Origin: Megalonaias nervosa
Taxonomy: Eukaryota; Mollusca; Bivalvia; Unionida; Unionidae
Assembly (NCBI GenBank): GCA_016617855.1
Contig: JAECUM010093680.1
Coordinates: 1-64,000, forward strand
DNA length: 64,000 nucleotides
Reading direction: 5' to 3'
A model generated the notes under the pieces. It was not told where the DNA came from. It ran no database searches and was given only the letters and a program-made list of their open reading frames with translations. Of the stretch, positions 24,645 to 38,566 are shown piece by piece. The position numbers and the translations under genes are program-made. How positions within the stretch are numbered: position 1 is the stretch's first letter; every line of letters begins with the position of its first letter.

Positions 24645-27600
24645 CATCATTATCATCAATCCCTTAACTAAAGCGTACGTTGGGGCACCACAGTTGACTT
24701 TGCAACTAATTCTCTCCATCTTTCCCTGTTCTCTACTGCCCTTTGGAAATCTCCAATTCCCATGCCAGTCCACTTCTTAATGTTGTCTTCCCACCTCTTT
24801 TTATGTCTGCCTCTTCTTCTGCACCCTCGCACTGTGCCTTGCAAGATTGTTTTTGTCAGTCCAGGTGATCTTGAGATATGACCGTACCACTTCAGTTTGT
24901 GCAGTTTTAAAGTGGTCAAGAGGTCTTCATAGGATCCGATGGCTCGTTGGATCCTGTTGTGGACTTCTTTGTTGGTTACATGGTCAATGTATGAGATGCC
25001 CAAGATCTTGCGGTAGCACCTCATCTCAAAGGTTTGAATCCTTCTTTGTAGATCTGATATGTTTCAAAAGCATACAGAAAGATAGATATGACAATCGAGC
25101 GCATCAGCCTTATTTTCGAACCAAAAGCAATGTTGGTATATTTCCATACTGGTCTCAACCTTGTTATTGTTGCTGTTGTCTGGGCAGTCCAGCAAAGTAG
25201 TTCTGGTTTGGAGCCCTCGTCTGTGATAACTAATCCCAGATACTTAAAGCTTGTGACTCTTTCCAGCTTCTGTCCACTGATCTTTATTTCTGCACTGATG
25301 CCATTGGTGTTGTTTGTCATCAGTTTGTTTTGTGCGGAGCGAATCTCCATACCGTATGCTGTGGAGGTTATGTCGAGGCGTTCAACCAAGTCAGTCAGTT
25401 CTTTTTCATCTCCTGCTAAACCATCAACATCATCTGCGAAGCGAAGGTTTGTGATTGTTCTTCCACCGATGCTGACAGTGCCCTTGTTGTCATGCAAGGC
25501 ATCCTCCATGATCCTTTCTAGGAAAATGTTGAAGAGTGTAGGTGACAGTATACATCCCTGTCTGATTCCAACTGTTGTTCTAGACCAATCTCCACTGCTG
25601 CCATTGATGAGGATAGCACTGGTGGCTTTGTCATAGAGATGCTCAACAACCTGCTCCAGGTGTGAGTTGATGTTGTACTTCCTCATAGCTGCCCATAAGG
25701 CTGCATGCCATACCTTATCAAAGGCCTTTTTGAAATCTATAAATACTAGGTATAGATTCTGCTGGTGCTGAATGTATTTCTCGCAAATAAGCCTGAGATT
25801 TAAGATTTGTTCTGTGGTGCTCCTTCCTGCTCGGAAGCCTGCCTGCTCTTCAGCAATAATTTTCTCTGCTTGAGGTTTTAGTCTGTTGAGAATTATCTTC
25901 AGCATGACTTTGCTCGGGTGTCTGATCAAACTGATGGTTCTGTAGTTTTGACATAGCTGTATGTTTCCTTTCTTGGGCAACACGATGACCAAGGACTGAG
26001 TCCATGTGGTGGGCCATTTTCCTGTCTGTCGTATCTTCTTACAGATTGTTGTTAGGATTGTGACTGCTTAAATGAGCTCTGCTGGTATGTTGTCAATGCC
26101 GGCTGACTTTCCTTTCTTTAGTGACCAAACTGCAATTTCTACTTCTTCACGAAGAATGTGGTTGTCATCAATTTCTTATGCCTGAGGGCAATTTAGTACT
26201 GCTAGATCTCCTTGGGTCTTATGATTGTACAATTCTGAGCAGTATTATGTCCATCGCTTGATGATCTCTTGATCTTCTGTTAGGCATTTTCCTGATTTGT
26301 CTTGGATTGTGGTAGTTTTCCCTTGTTTATGGGTTGTGAGATCTTTCACCAGCTGATGTGCCATTTTGCTGTCATTTCTACTCAGACTGTCTTCGATTTT
26401 GCAGCATTGTCTTTCTATCCAGGATTCCTTTGCCTTTTTTATGCCCTTTCTGATCATATTGTTTATCTCTCTGTATTTTCTAGCTCCTTCATTATCTCTT
26501 TTTCCCTTTTTCAGTTCTCTTCTTTTGTTGCATAGTTCAAGGATATCTGTCGTGGCCCAAGGTTTCTTTGTTCGACGATATTTGCCAATGATCTCGCTAG
26601 CTGTGCTAGTCACAGCGATGTTGCATGTGGTTGTTAAGGACTCTAGGTCGGTGTCTTGGCTGTCCAGGGTTATCAAAGGTGCAAATTTACCACATGTCAT
26701 TGCTTGGAAGGCTTCTGTGAACTTTGGATCTTTCAATTTTTCAAGGTCAAATCTGATTCTTGGTTGGTTAGGCTTTTTGATCATTTTCAGGTGGAGGCGA
26801 AACGTTGTCATTAATAAATCATGGTCATTTCCAATATCCGCTCCTGGAAAACTTCGTGTTCTGGCGATATTCAGCCCTGTGCAGAATCTTTTTTTCACCA
26901 AGATGTAGTCAGTCTGGTTGTGATGTTGTCCATCTGGACTCTGCCAGGTCCATCTTCTAGATGCTTTGTGAGGGCCGAATGTGTTGGCTAGCACAAGATT
27001 GTTGTAGACAGCAAACTCCAAAAGCCCGAGTCCTCTTTCATTTGTTTCTGCATTGCAGATGGGTCCACGGGTGCTTTGCCAGTTTGTCTGTGTATCAACT
27101 CCCACCTTTGCATTCCTGTCTCCTTGCACAAACAGGATATCCTTCTTGGGTGATTTGTCAATGACATCTTGCAGTTGGATATAAAAATTCTCCAGTTCGT
27201 TGTCATCATAGTCAGATGTGAGTTCATAGGCCTGTATGATTGTGATGTTGAATGGAGTCGCCCTCAGGCGGATGGTAATGAGCCTGCTTGAGACTGGGCA
27301 GCAACTCATAATGCTGTTCACAATGCCCTTGTGGACAAGAAATCCAACGCCTTGACTGTGTTTGTCCCCTCTTCCATTGAAGTAGAGCTTATGCCCTTCA
27401 TTTGTTGTTATTTCGCCAAAGTTTTTCCAGCGCACTTCGCAGAGACCAATAATGTTCCAGTGGTACCTCTCCAACTCATGTGTAAGTTCTTTCAACTTTC
27501 CCACAGCTCTCAGTGTTCTAACATTCCATGTACCGATGATGATGTTGTCTCTCCTACGGGTCTTGGTAGTGGGGGCACCAGTAGCATACTTGTCACCTCC

Positions 27601-27960
27601 GTCCTGGTGTGCAGCGGAAGGTGCGGTCATTGTTGACCGATCCGGCATGGAAGAATTGTTAGTTGTCTTCATGTGGTGTGTCAAGGGCAAGATACAGCCT
27701 GGCGGAGCCCATCTCTCTCCAAACTGGATGACCACAGCCGAAATCCACTGATATAATGTGGCACGGCCTGGCCATGAGCACATGGTCGTTGAGCTCATCA
27801 TGGAGCCATTCCGCCCCGGCAGTTGGCTTCACAGAGGAAGAGTTCCACCCAGTGATGATGTGCTATCATCACACTATGTTACCCATAGTTGGGAGACTCG
27901 TGGGGGCGGGAGCGTCTTATTCCATCCCGTACTGATCCAAAGGATTTGTACCACTGCCCA
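24645..27960 (-). mobile_element. Full-length RTE-like LINE retrotransposon
   Basis: A 3.3-kb non-LTR element is bounded by a perfect 13-bp target-site duplication. Its minus-strand 3' end is a short 'gatgataatgatgatg' tail instead of poly-A, as in RTE-type elements. It encodes one endonuclease-RT protein. Length, single ORF and tail all fit the RTE group; another APE-type clade is possible. Both ends appear complete, so this is a full-length insertion disabled only by point changes. Confidence 0.85.
24668..27801 (-). pseudogene. LINE endonuclease-reverse transcriptase ORF (broken)
   Basis: The frame starts at 27801. The APE-type endonuclease begins near residue 90 (GTWNVRTL), followed by an EVRW segment and a GDRNAKVG motif in which the usual Trp of GDWNAKVG is Arg. 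The RT follows, with the 'FIDFKKAFDKVW' and 'GIRQGC' motifs and the catalytic box FADD at 25429-25440. The C-terminal part contains 'KLKWYGHI' and a basic 'RRGRHKKRWEDN' segment. Three in-frame TAA stops (26245-26247, 26176-26178, 26068-26070) and a frameshift near 25020-25050 disable it; otherwise the frame from 27801 to about 25050 is continuous. In databases, relatives of the endonuclease part are often misnamed craniofacial development protein 2. Confidence 0.85.
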
Positions 27961-27973
27961 TTACCTGTTACAT
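27961..27973. repeat. Target-site duplication of the LINE, right
   Basis: An exact copy of 24632-24644, marking the 5' end of the minus-strand LINE. Confidence 0.85.
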
Positions 27974-29200
27974 TTAATGCTAATAACAAGGAAATAAGCT
28001 CTATCGCCCATGATAGCAATATGGTTAAATAGTACAATAAAACAAATGGAATAATTACGTATTTGTTGTTAGTAAATTTGCAAATTTGTATCCAACTGGA
28101 TTGGCAATACAACTCTAAGATCTCGAAAAATACCGCAAGGTCAATCTGCAAAGATTCCGCTAAATCAATTTTCAGTTGAAACAAATAATGTTGACGATGT
28201 ATAAAATAGCTGTTTTAAATTCAACCACAGGTACGACACAATCGGATATAATTGTTATTCATAGGGATTGAAAACATTTGCTTAAAACAAAAGACACGTT
28301 TTTAGACTGTCGTTCTCATGGCTTGTTGATAACTTTTAAAGATCAATTTTCAAGCATAAAGTCTCTCCTTAACGTATTTATTTTGTCTTTAAAATAATTG
28401 ATTTGGAAGAAGACATAAACTCAGGTCTTTTTTGCAAAGCGAAACTAATAATAGTATTGAAGACTTTTTATTACAACCTTGATAGTCAAATAGTTTACTC
28501 AACTCTCATTTAGTTGCGGGGAGAAATTAATCGGTACAACAACAAAAAAAAAAAAAAATTGGTAGCTGAATTTAAAGAATGGTTTACAAAACAATCAACC
28601 ATTACATTAAAGAAAGAAGGAAAAAAAAATAGGAAAATATGATGTCACTAGAGAAGAGTTTTTGTGACGTAAATGACCAGTGGGAAGCAATAATAGTTAA
28701 AACTGAAGCATATGAAAACATACTAGTGGATATAAATACATTCTGACAGAGATGGATTTGTTCTTTGACTTTGAAAAATCTTAGTCTGAAACAGTGACAT
28801 ACTCAATTATTTACGATAAATATTCAAAGAGAGAAAATCTAAAAACATAATGTTTGACGACGAAAACGCAAAGGTTAAGGAGATGCCGAAGTTAAAGCAA
28901 ACAATGACTACATTTAAACTTACTCTAACAAAATTATATATTATATACAGGGGAAAGTTATAACACAGCCGTCAAGATCAAAATGTGAAAGTAACTCACT
29001 CAGAATAAAACCAAACATGAATTAACGTATCACCAAAACAAGTTAATGGATATATAAACACTCAGCATATGTTAATAGACAACCAAGTTAAAGCAAATAC
29101 GAAAAAGCAGGTCAAATGTATCTATCAATGAAATTGATTACCTGACAACTAAACTTTTGAAAAGCCTTAATTTATCAAATCGGAGAAACACATAGATTTT
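27974..29200. other. Unassigned DNA between the LINE and segment C
   Basis: AT-rich, with a poly-A run at about 28543-28558. No frame shows a domain, and it has no counterpart in copy 2 of the duplication. Confidence 0.5.
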
Positions 29201-29204
29201 TTTA

Positions 29205-31425
29205 AATAAAGGGCATGTTTTAGAGAATGGCCACATTCGTAACTTTTGCGAGGAAATTTTCGAAATCCGGCAAGTCCTTTTATGTGATGATGGGGTTCGA
29301 AACTAAAAGATCGGAGGAGAGAATGATAATAATGTTTTGCTACAAACAAGGTGACATAGATAATGTGGAAATGATTTCTGAAATCAAAAGGCTAAACGGT
29401 TAACGTTATGTGTATGCGAAATGGAAAAAAAAATGATAAAGTGATTAATATCTGAAATGCCGCTAAATGTTTTATTATTGATTAAATGACATTTCTCCAT
29501 TTGAGGCTACTGAAAATGAGAACATACAAAGATGCATTATAAAGAATGAAACCTTTGAGCTGTCCAAAGATTATGAGCTTTTGGAATATTATGGATATTA
29601 GACATAAATAGAATACAACATGCACGATATGCGAACTTATGTTCATCACATCAAGAGACGGAAAAGAGAAAGTACATATCAAAATTAAAAATAAAATAAA
29701 AAAACTGGTACACATAACACCATGAGTTTTGGTACACAATTGCTCTGCAGAATGATACATAAAATTACGACAGAAATGAAAAGAGATAGAATATAATACA
29801 TTTCATTGAAACTTCATCTTTAGAAAGCAGTAAAATCGATACTGAATACAACATTACAGATTGAGTCTAAGGGATTTTGAACATAAGAAAGGGTAATGAA
29901 AATCACATTAATGTCATAAGGACGGTTAAGCTTCTTTCAAGCTTTATTCGAAGTATGTATATCGGCGCTTAGAGCAATTACATTATAAACCATTCATTTT
30001 TCCTGTGAAAGTGAAAAGTATTATCAGGTACAATTTCAATACATCCATAGAATATTAAAACGAATCGAGAAAAAGTAACTAACATTGGTTAATATGAAGC
30101 GTGTTTCTTTACCACTTTTGTGAAGTTAAATAATAGTTACATTTAATGTAAATATACAGGTGTTGAAAAAAATCAACTTTCATTATACAATAGTATCCGT
30201 ATACTTAAATTGCTTTGCTGAAACAGTGCCCCATTTGATGGTGTTCATCAAAAACACGTACTAATTAATAAAACATGTGAAACTATAACATCCTAATGAG
30301 ATTATAGAGTTTAACACAGATAAAGTTGTCCGCAATTTCATCATCAAAGCCGATGTATATATGTGTCAACAAGAATCCCCAAGAAAAACGAAGGACAAAA
30401 GGAGGATGCACCACAAGGGGGATTGAAGAGTATTTTTTAAGAAAGCAACACTAAATCCGACACATTATAACCAAAGATTATATACAAGCTTCTTGCAAAG
30501 GAATAAATCATGCAGAAAGTAAACTTAAACAGTTTGTTTTAAAACCTCCACGACATATAAATATTGTAGATTGGCTGTACCGATTTATTGCTTGCACAAG
30601 CCAGAGCAAGCTCAGCTGATCGAAACAACCATCGGAGGGCATATAGAAGGTATTACGTAACCTAAGCAGATGTAATTTGTGAAAAGATAACATCTTTTAA
30701 AAAGAATTAAAAACAGATAAAAAGCAAACGCTTAGTGTGGAAATGTTATCATTCCAAACATTGTGTTCATCCAGCATTGTGTTGCTTATTGGTACAAGCT
30801 AAGTCATTTACAAATTGAGCACATGGTGAAAACTAGTTGAACAAAGCGAAAGTTAAATTGCAGAGTCTACCGTGTGCGTTAAACGCGAAATGGCAAAATT
30901 TGTCGAAAGTGACTACTAACAACCCAGCTGTACGACCTATTATATCATCCCTCAAAACAATGATGATAAAGGTCACGATTTTAGAATGTCATCGAAAGCA
31001 ACGTAGTACTTCTTATTTATCTTTGATCGTTAGCATCCCCATAAGATTAATCGGATCCAAGAAAATTGCACTGTCCAGAATGTTTATCAATATGTATCTT
31101 GTTTGTGCCTGTTGCTGTATGGATAATTGCAATATAATATTAATTTTTGAACGTCATTGTGCCTGAAATCAACGCGTCAGAGGCTCAGCTTGAAAAGAAT
31201 GTCTATTCACTCCTGTTTTTCTTGATGCTAGTTTCTGTTAGAATATATTTCAACATGTAAGTATGTAATGTATTTTATTTACTTTTACGTTTTATCGATA
31301 TGTAAACTTATTTTATCTAAATGGTAGGTTGTGTAAGCCAACTGAGAAAATTACGTGTAAGCCAACTGAGAAAATATGCGCAGCTGATGATGATTTGTGC
31401 AAAAGGTCCAATACAAGATATCAGA
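29205..31425. repeat. Duplicated segment C, copy 1
   Basis: Aligns with 35215-37470: 'gagctgtccaaagattatgag', 'tcaagctttattcga' and 'gtgtggaaatgttatcattc' are shared and collinear. A 22-24 bp tandem duplication of 'gtgtaagccaactgagaaaa' at 31333-31376 is present here but single in the other copy. No conserved protein-coding frame. Confidence 0.8.
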
Positions 31426-31484
31426 CAAAGCATTTAATGCTTATAAACAGGATACTAAATTCCGAGGCTTAAAGTTCAAATAGC

Positions 31485-32925
31485 GTATATCAATTGTTTT
31501 TAGTTCCTTGTGAACTTTAGACTATACTAACACTGACAAAAGTATGAGGAAATTGCTTACTTTTAAAATCGGCATATTAAACGTTTGTTCTTGTTAAAAC
31601 TATCAAGATGTGTTCTGAATATTTTATATTGTACAAGAAACTACCTTAATATTTTCATTGAAAAAGCAACCCAGGCTAAATCAAACACAAGCATTTCACT
31701 TTACTGCAGTCCAATTTTGTGAATAATTGCATGCTTATTTCAGTACTTTTCCGTCTTCCATTTTCTTCATTTTTTTAATTTGTCCTGCGAAAGTTTGTGG
31801 GATATCTCATGTGAGTCGAATATAGTGTTGATACTATACATACGTGCAGACAGACAGATATACAAATATATATACATTCCTATGCATTAAAGTGGTTACG
31901 ACCCTACAATAGAAAAGGGTAATAAACTTTAAACAATAATAACATTCTCATTAGGTTATATCCATAGCTAAAAATAACAAAATAAAGCATTGGTTGTCTG
32001 TCATGGATCAACATAATATTTCAGTTATTACTATTTTATGTTGATGATACTTGGCCCTGATATTTCTCGGAGGATATAAACATTTTTACGTACAATGATG
32101 CCTAACAATGGCAAATCAGTTACTTTTTAAGGAAGCTGGTTGCGTCATTAGAATGGACGCAATTCTGAAAAAGGCTAATTTACTCACATTTGATGATAAT
32201 TGGCAAAGAGGTTTGTAGGTAAGCCCTGTTATGAACTTACAAATGTTGCATCATTTATTTTATTATTTTATGTTTAATTTATCGTTTTCGACAAGAATGT
32301 GAAAATCAATAATGCATCTCTATGAACCGGTCAGCTGTTCATCTTCAGTTTTCAGCTGCCTGAATTCAATGCAATACATAGGGCCTCGATTGGAAACAGC
32401 TAATAAGCCGTTCATAATTTTCCCAGTTGGCATGAAAGTAGAAATGTTAAACTTTAGATATCATTATTAACTGATTAAAATTAGATTCTCGTAGCTGAAT
32501 ATTGCAGATTTAATACGCCGTCTTACTGTTCTTTGTGCGGACGTACAGTTTATAGACTTTCTCCTAAAAATGATTCAAAATTTTGGTGTTGTGTAGTTCA
32601 TACAATGCAGATGTAGAAAGGTTTTTAATTTATTAACGTCGACAAGCAGGTTTGTCTTCTTGGCTCTAAACATAAATGATCCTTTTCCTGAGTGCGCTGA
32701 ATTACTCTCGAGTACACAAGACGCTTTTGCTGTCATACAAATATCGTACGTCTTCTACAAGAGGACATAAATCATGTATGTAATCGGAACGTGTCATGTG
32801 ATTGTCACTAGGTTTAATACATCATAATTAAAACAGGTTAAATGTTTTAAAGTTGATGTTTGATGCATGCTGGGATTGCAAAGAAGAAAATTCCATGGCC
32901 TAAATTGTCAGGCGTGGCTTATGCA
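31485..32925. repeat. Duplicated segment A', third copy
   Basis: Corresponds to the right part of segment A (8470-9880; 18110-19375). It begins just after segment C copy 1 and marks the start of the second tandem unit. The LINE and X parts found before A in the first two copies are absent here. Confidence 0.7.
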
Positions 32926-33620
32926 TTTGCCTCACAATTTTACCCCTTGGTTGTTTAATGATACTTATCAATGAATAGCATAAAGGTTTGGTACTATTCT
33001 AAAATGAAATCATAAGGGATATATGAATATTTCTTTCTACTAATGAAAACAATTAACATCCATAAGAGACAAACTACAAGGAGAATGAATACATCTCTTA
33101 AATATTTATTCTGTATACATTATAATGATTGTTCGTCTCTCCTATCATTCTTCAAGTTACCATCTTAATATGCATGTATCAGGATCAGGAATGTCTTTCT
33201 GCTGTTCTTTTTTTTTCTGTACAGTTTATGCCTCTTCTTGAATGTGCATGGGGAGACAATTTTAGCCTTGTCCTTGTGTACGTTCGTTTGTACGTCCGAC
33301 TGGACTGAATTGAGTTTTGAATTATGGTAAATTTTCAGAGATTGCTGGCTGCCGAGTCATGCAATATGTGTAAGGAAATAAAATCACAACGGCCTATACT
33401 TAAGCGTTCAATTACTGCTGTTTCATTTTGCTTTAAAGTCGGTATTTCTTTATTGAAAATAACTTTGCATTATTAATAAATACCACACCTCCAGATTATG
33501 TATAGTCTAGAATTGGCGACAGACGGTATATATGGTTGTACAATTAAATTTTAAAAAAAGACGCAAAAGTTTCATATTGACGGATTCATTTTAGACCAAA
33601 AAAATATAATTTTTTTAACA

Positions 33621-33719
<99 letters not shown>

Positions 33720-35195
33720 CTGCTACCAGCGACTGAAATATATTAAGAGCGTGTCATTGGAAATCATTTTCTACGTTCAGCTAATGATTCCGATAAGAAC
33801 TTGATTATTAAGAGGTGAGTACCGTCTTAATTCATAGTTCGAGACCTGAGACACCATCTAAAGTTTTTCCACAAAGAAAAAGAAAATAAGCGAAACGTCA
33901 GTTGTATTATACTAGTGGTTCATATAAGTTTCAACCCATGAAAAGGTAAAACCGGATCAATTTAAGGTACTATGGTTTGATGGCAATGGAAGGGGTGGGG
34001 CTAGGTGGGCATTATAATTTATGAAAAGCAAACTTTGAATGTTTTGCCAATAATAACGAACATATATCACAAAACAATAACGATTTCATTTCACATTTTT
34101 CTACATTTAGCGTATGGTTCATATCAGACTGGCTTAATTTACATTTTTTATTTTATTTTCAGACCGGCTCAATTTACTTTATATTTTTTATATTTTCAGA
34201 CTGGCTCGGTTTAATTTATATTGAAACTATTCCAGACTGGCTCAGTTTGGCTGATCAAAAGACAACTCCATGACTTGACGACAGAGAATAAGCAGGCGGG
34301 CACGGAACTCTCGGAAAACTAAGAGTAACATTCTTAATAGGAGCAAACAGGTAAATAGGGTACCGATATTTATTTCAATATAACGAGGGTGTCAATATGA
34401 GGTTAATGGGTATACAAATTCATATACACCGAAATAAACGTATCTAATTATATATTTTTTTAAATTAGTAACAGAGTATTTTTACTTGAACTGCCATTTC
34501 AATAACATGATACCACACAGTATCCTTAACAACATCCACATATACAACACGATTCGTTTCCATGCCGTTGGATGCGTCGTCTCATCATTTGCAATAATAA
34601 TATCTCATCGCACGAATTGAGACTAATATCTTGGATACTATGCATGTGCTTTTTTCTATAATCACTCTTTTATTTGATGATATTAAGCTGCGGTATTTCA
34701 AGGTCTCCACTAGGTAAATCCGTCTTAATTTGAAACATATCGGAAATTTCTTTGTCTACAATATCAAGCAATTCAGCACACATGTTTAATCTATTCGTTT
34801 GACAATATATTATAAATAAAGACTTGTTAGCGAGAAGTTTGAACATTTTCCATTACATATTACACAAGGTAAAGATTATGATCGCTTCGTCCCTACTTAT
34901 TAATTTTTCTTCTGCAAATACTCGTTTCTGTACCTGATAAGAATTAATTTATCAAAATATTGAATCGCTTCAGTATGTAAGCTTTAATATTTAATATATT
35001 GCAAACCCTGAAATATTCTGATTTTTATCGATAAAAAAGAGTATTATGTTAACGTACTCAGGAATTTGGAGAAATCGACTAAATAATATTGCTATAATAC
35101 ATTTGCTTCCAACGAAAGAATTGAATTACTTGCTTAAGCCTCTCTGTTTCTAAAACCAAAATAGATGCAGGAATAAAGACTGCTAAAACAAATAA
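32925..35195. repeat. Duplicated segment B, copy 2
   Basis: Duplicate of 21165-23385. The shared minisatellite lies at about 34120-34250. A 95-bp (AT)n tract (33623-33717) interrupts it where copy 1 has only 'ggttatctataatc'. Confidence 0.8.
33623..33717. repeat. (AT)n microsatellite, about 47 units
   Basis: An uninterrupted AT dinucleotide run. In the paralogous position of copy 1 (about 21873-21882) only a few alternating bases are present, so it expanded after the duplication. Confidence 0.95.
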
Positions 35196-35214
35196 GGTAA
35201 TGTATAAGAATAAT

Positions 35215-37470
35215 AAACATGTTTCAGAGAATTTCTACATTCCTAACTTAAGCGAGGAAATTTTCGAACTCCGGCAAGTCATTATATGTGATCATGGGGT
35301 TCAAAAACTGAAAGATCAGAAGAGAGAATGCAAATAATGTTTAGTTACAAACGAGGTGACAGTTAACGTGAAAGTGATTTTGAAGATCAAAATGCTGAAC
35401 GGTTAACGTTATTTGTATGAGAAATAGAAAGAACTGATAAAGTGATTAATATCTGAAATGCAGCTAAATATTTTATACCATGATTACATGACATTTCTCC
35501 ATCTGAGGCGACTGAAAAAGGCAAGATACAAAGAAGTATTATAAAGAATGAAAACTTTGAGCTGTCCAAAGATTATGAGCTTTTAGAAAATTATGGATGT
35601 TAGACATGAATGCAATTCAACATGCACGATATGCGAACTTATGTTCCTTATATCAAGAGAGGGAAAAGAGAAAGTACATATCAAAATCAGCAATAAATGA
35701 CAAAACTGGTACACATAACACTGTGATTTGGTACACAATTGCGCTGTAAAGTGCTACATAAAATTACGAGCGACATGAACGGAGATAGAAAATTATACAT
35801 TTCTTGGAAACTACTTCTCGGGAAAACAGTAAAATCAATGCAATATACAACGTTACAGGATGAGTCTATGATATTTTGAACATAAGAATAGGTAATGAAA
35901 ATCACATTATTATTTAAGGACGTTTAAAGTTTTTTCAAGCTTTATTCGATGTAGGTATATCGGCGCTTACAGCAATTACATTATAAACCATTCATTTTTC
36001 TGTACAACAAATCCATAAGATAGTATATTAAAAAGAATTATCAAAAAGTAACTAAAATTGGTTAATACTAAAAGTGTCTCTCTGCCGCTTGCAAGTTAAA
36101 TCCAAGATATATTTAACGGAATGTCAATATACAGGTGTTGAAAAAATCAATTTTCAATAGACATTCAGTAGTATCCGCATCATGATTCACCTATGTTAGT
36201 GGCTTTACGAAACAATTAGTACCATTCTGTTAAAGTCAATAACTTTTTGCAATACCTACATTGTTATACCGAACAGTGCCTCTATTTCCGGTGTTCAACA
36301 AAAACGCGTAGAAATTGATAAAACAAGAAGATCCTAATAAAGTTACAGAGTTTAAAACACTTAAAAAGCTCTCTGCAATTTCATCACCAAAGCCGAAGTA
36401 TCTATGTGTCAACATGAATCCCCAAGAAAACGAAGGACAAAACGAGGATGTACCACAAGGGAGTTTGAATTGTTTTATTGATGAAAGCAACGCTAAATCA
36501 GACACAGTATATTCAAGATTCTTGCATAAGAGTAAATCATGCAGAACGTAAACTTAAACAGTTTGTTTAAACACCTACACGACATAAAACTAGTGTAGAT
36601 TGGTTGTACCGATTCATTCGCTTGCACAATGCAGAGCAAGCTCAAGTGAACGAAATATACGAGGTTCTGAAACAGCTATCGGAGGGCATGGAGAAGGCAT
36701 TGCGTAGCTTATGCAGATGTGATTTGTGAAAAGATAACGTCTTTGAAAAAGAATTAAAAACAGAGAAAAACAAACGCCTAGTGTGGAAATGTTATCATTC
36801 CAAGCACTGTGTTTATGCAGCTTTTTTGTTGCTTATTGGTACACGCCACGTCATTTACAAATTGAGCACATGACGAAAATTAGTTGAAACACGCGAACGT
36901 TAAATTGCAGAGTCTATTGTGTGCGTAACTCGTCAAGGGCAAAATTTGTCAAACGTGACTAATGACAACCCAACTGTACGATCTATCATAGCATCCCTGA
37001 AAACAATGATGATAGTCGTCGCGATTTTAGAATGTCAGCGGAAGCAACGTACTACTTCTTATTTAGTAGTACTTCTTATGTATCTTTCATCGCTAGCATC
37101 CTCATACGATTAATCCGATGCAAGATAACTGCACTGTACATAATGTTTATCTAGTAAATACGTGCATTGTGTGTGCCCTGTTGTTATATGGGTAATTGCA
37201 GTAAATTATTAATTTGTGAATGACGTTGTGCCTTAAATCAATGCTTCAGAGAATCCGATTGAAAAGAAGAACTATTCCCTCCTGGTTTTTTCTCGATGCT
37301 TGGTTTGTAATGGAATGTATACAACATATAAATATGCAATGTATTTTATTTACTTCTACATTTTATCGATATGTAAACTTATTTTAATTAAACTGTAGTT
37401 TGTGTAAGCCAACTGAGAATATTATCATCTGTCAAAATATGCGCAGATTATAATGTTTTTTGAAAACGGT
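35215..37470. repeat. Duplicated segment C, copy 2
   Basis: Duplicate of 29205-31425, lying immediately after segment B without the 5.8 kb that separate B and C in copy 1. ORFs such as 36315-36551 are not preserved in the partner, which argues against coding function. Confidence 0.8.
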
Positions 37471-37479
37471 CCAGTGCAG

Positions 37480-38560
37480 TCATTCAAAGAAACAATACAA
37501 ACAACAATGTCTATGTGCAGGCAAATTACCTTTAATTACCAATTTTTCAAAACTCGACTCTAACTACTCCAGTAATTCATTAATTTGTGAGATAATATCA
37601 TCGAGTCAAATCTGTAATTAAGACAATATTCATATGATTGTCTGTAATACACGTGTTGTGATACAAATAGGACAAATGACCGTTAATATTATGATGCACA
37701 TCATTGTTATCAATAGCGTTTACTGTTTAGCCCATCCTGTGCGCTCTTCTTTGTGCGACCAGAAAAAAATTTAGCATTACTGTTTATACTCCCACCTGTA
37801 TTTTATATTAACGTTTATGTTGATGATCAACCATTTTTGCTTGCGTTCATTTTTTAACCATTTTCTCTTTTCTCATCTATGAATATAAGGCAAAACTATG
37901 ATGGACTTGGGTAACAGAGCCTTTAATTTGCTTCTTGAATAATATGTGATCGTATTCGATAGTAAGTTAAAAAAAAAAAAAAAAACCTATCCTTTATGTA
38001 CTTAGAACTTTAATGTAAAACTCCCACTCAAATATTAAAATTGTCTAAGCTTTCTCTGCATTAGGCTGACAATACGTCCGTCTGCTATCAACCTGGAAGT
38101 GTATATTGAATTTAATAGCTTGGGTGACTTGGCACATATAGAGAATGACGGATATTGCTTTTTCTTGTCGGCTACTGTACACCGTAGTCTGCATGTGCTA
38201 TGATTGTGTCAATATTTTGTTTTATTTATGAGGTGGGGCATCTTCACTGACGGCGAAGGGATCTGAAGGCAAATCGTGTTTCTGCAGTAGTTAGTTGAAG
38301 AAAATTAATATAATGCGTCCAGAGTGCAGAGCTTTTGGGATTTGTCTTCTCATCGTGTCGTATCCTTACAAGCGTTAGTGAGGAGCTAGTGGATGGAAAA
38401 CAATATACAGCGATTTTTAAATTTTTGTTTTAAACTTGTCGTATCGTAACTCGGGTTTTAAAAAGCAGTTATAATTAATGAATAATACTATAATAAATAG
38501 TGAATAATTAATATATTTATGTTATTAGTATAAAGATTGGTCTTTTCTCCACGTAATTTG
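37480..38560. other. Unassigned AT-rich DNA
   Basis: No domain-bearing frame. It contains a poly-A run at about 37970-37985. Confidence 0.5.
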
Positions 38561-38566
38561 ACAAGT

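Noticed and set aside
25088..25636. 182-codon plus-strand frame, and others at 26366-26908 and 27331-27751
   Set aside because: All are antisense shadows of the LINE endonuclease/RT frame.
36236..36551. Overlapping 78- and 89-codon frames in segment C copy 2
   Set aside because: Frames are not maintained in the paralogous segment at about 30230-30520.
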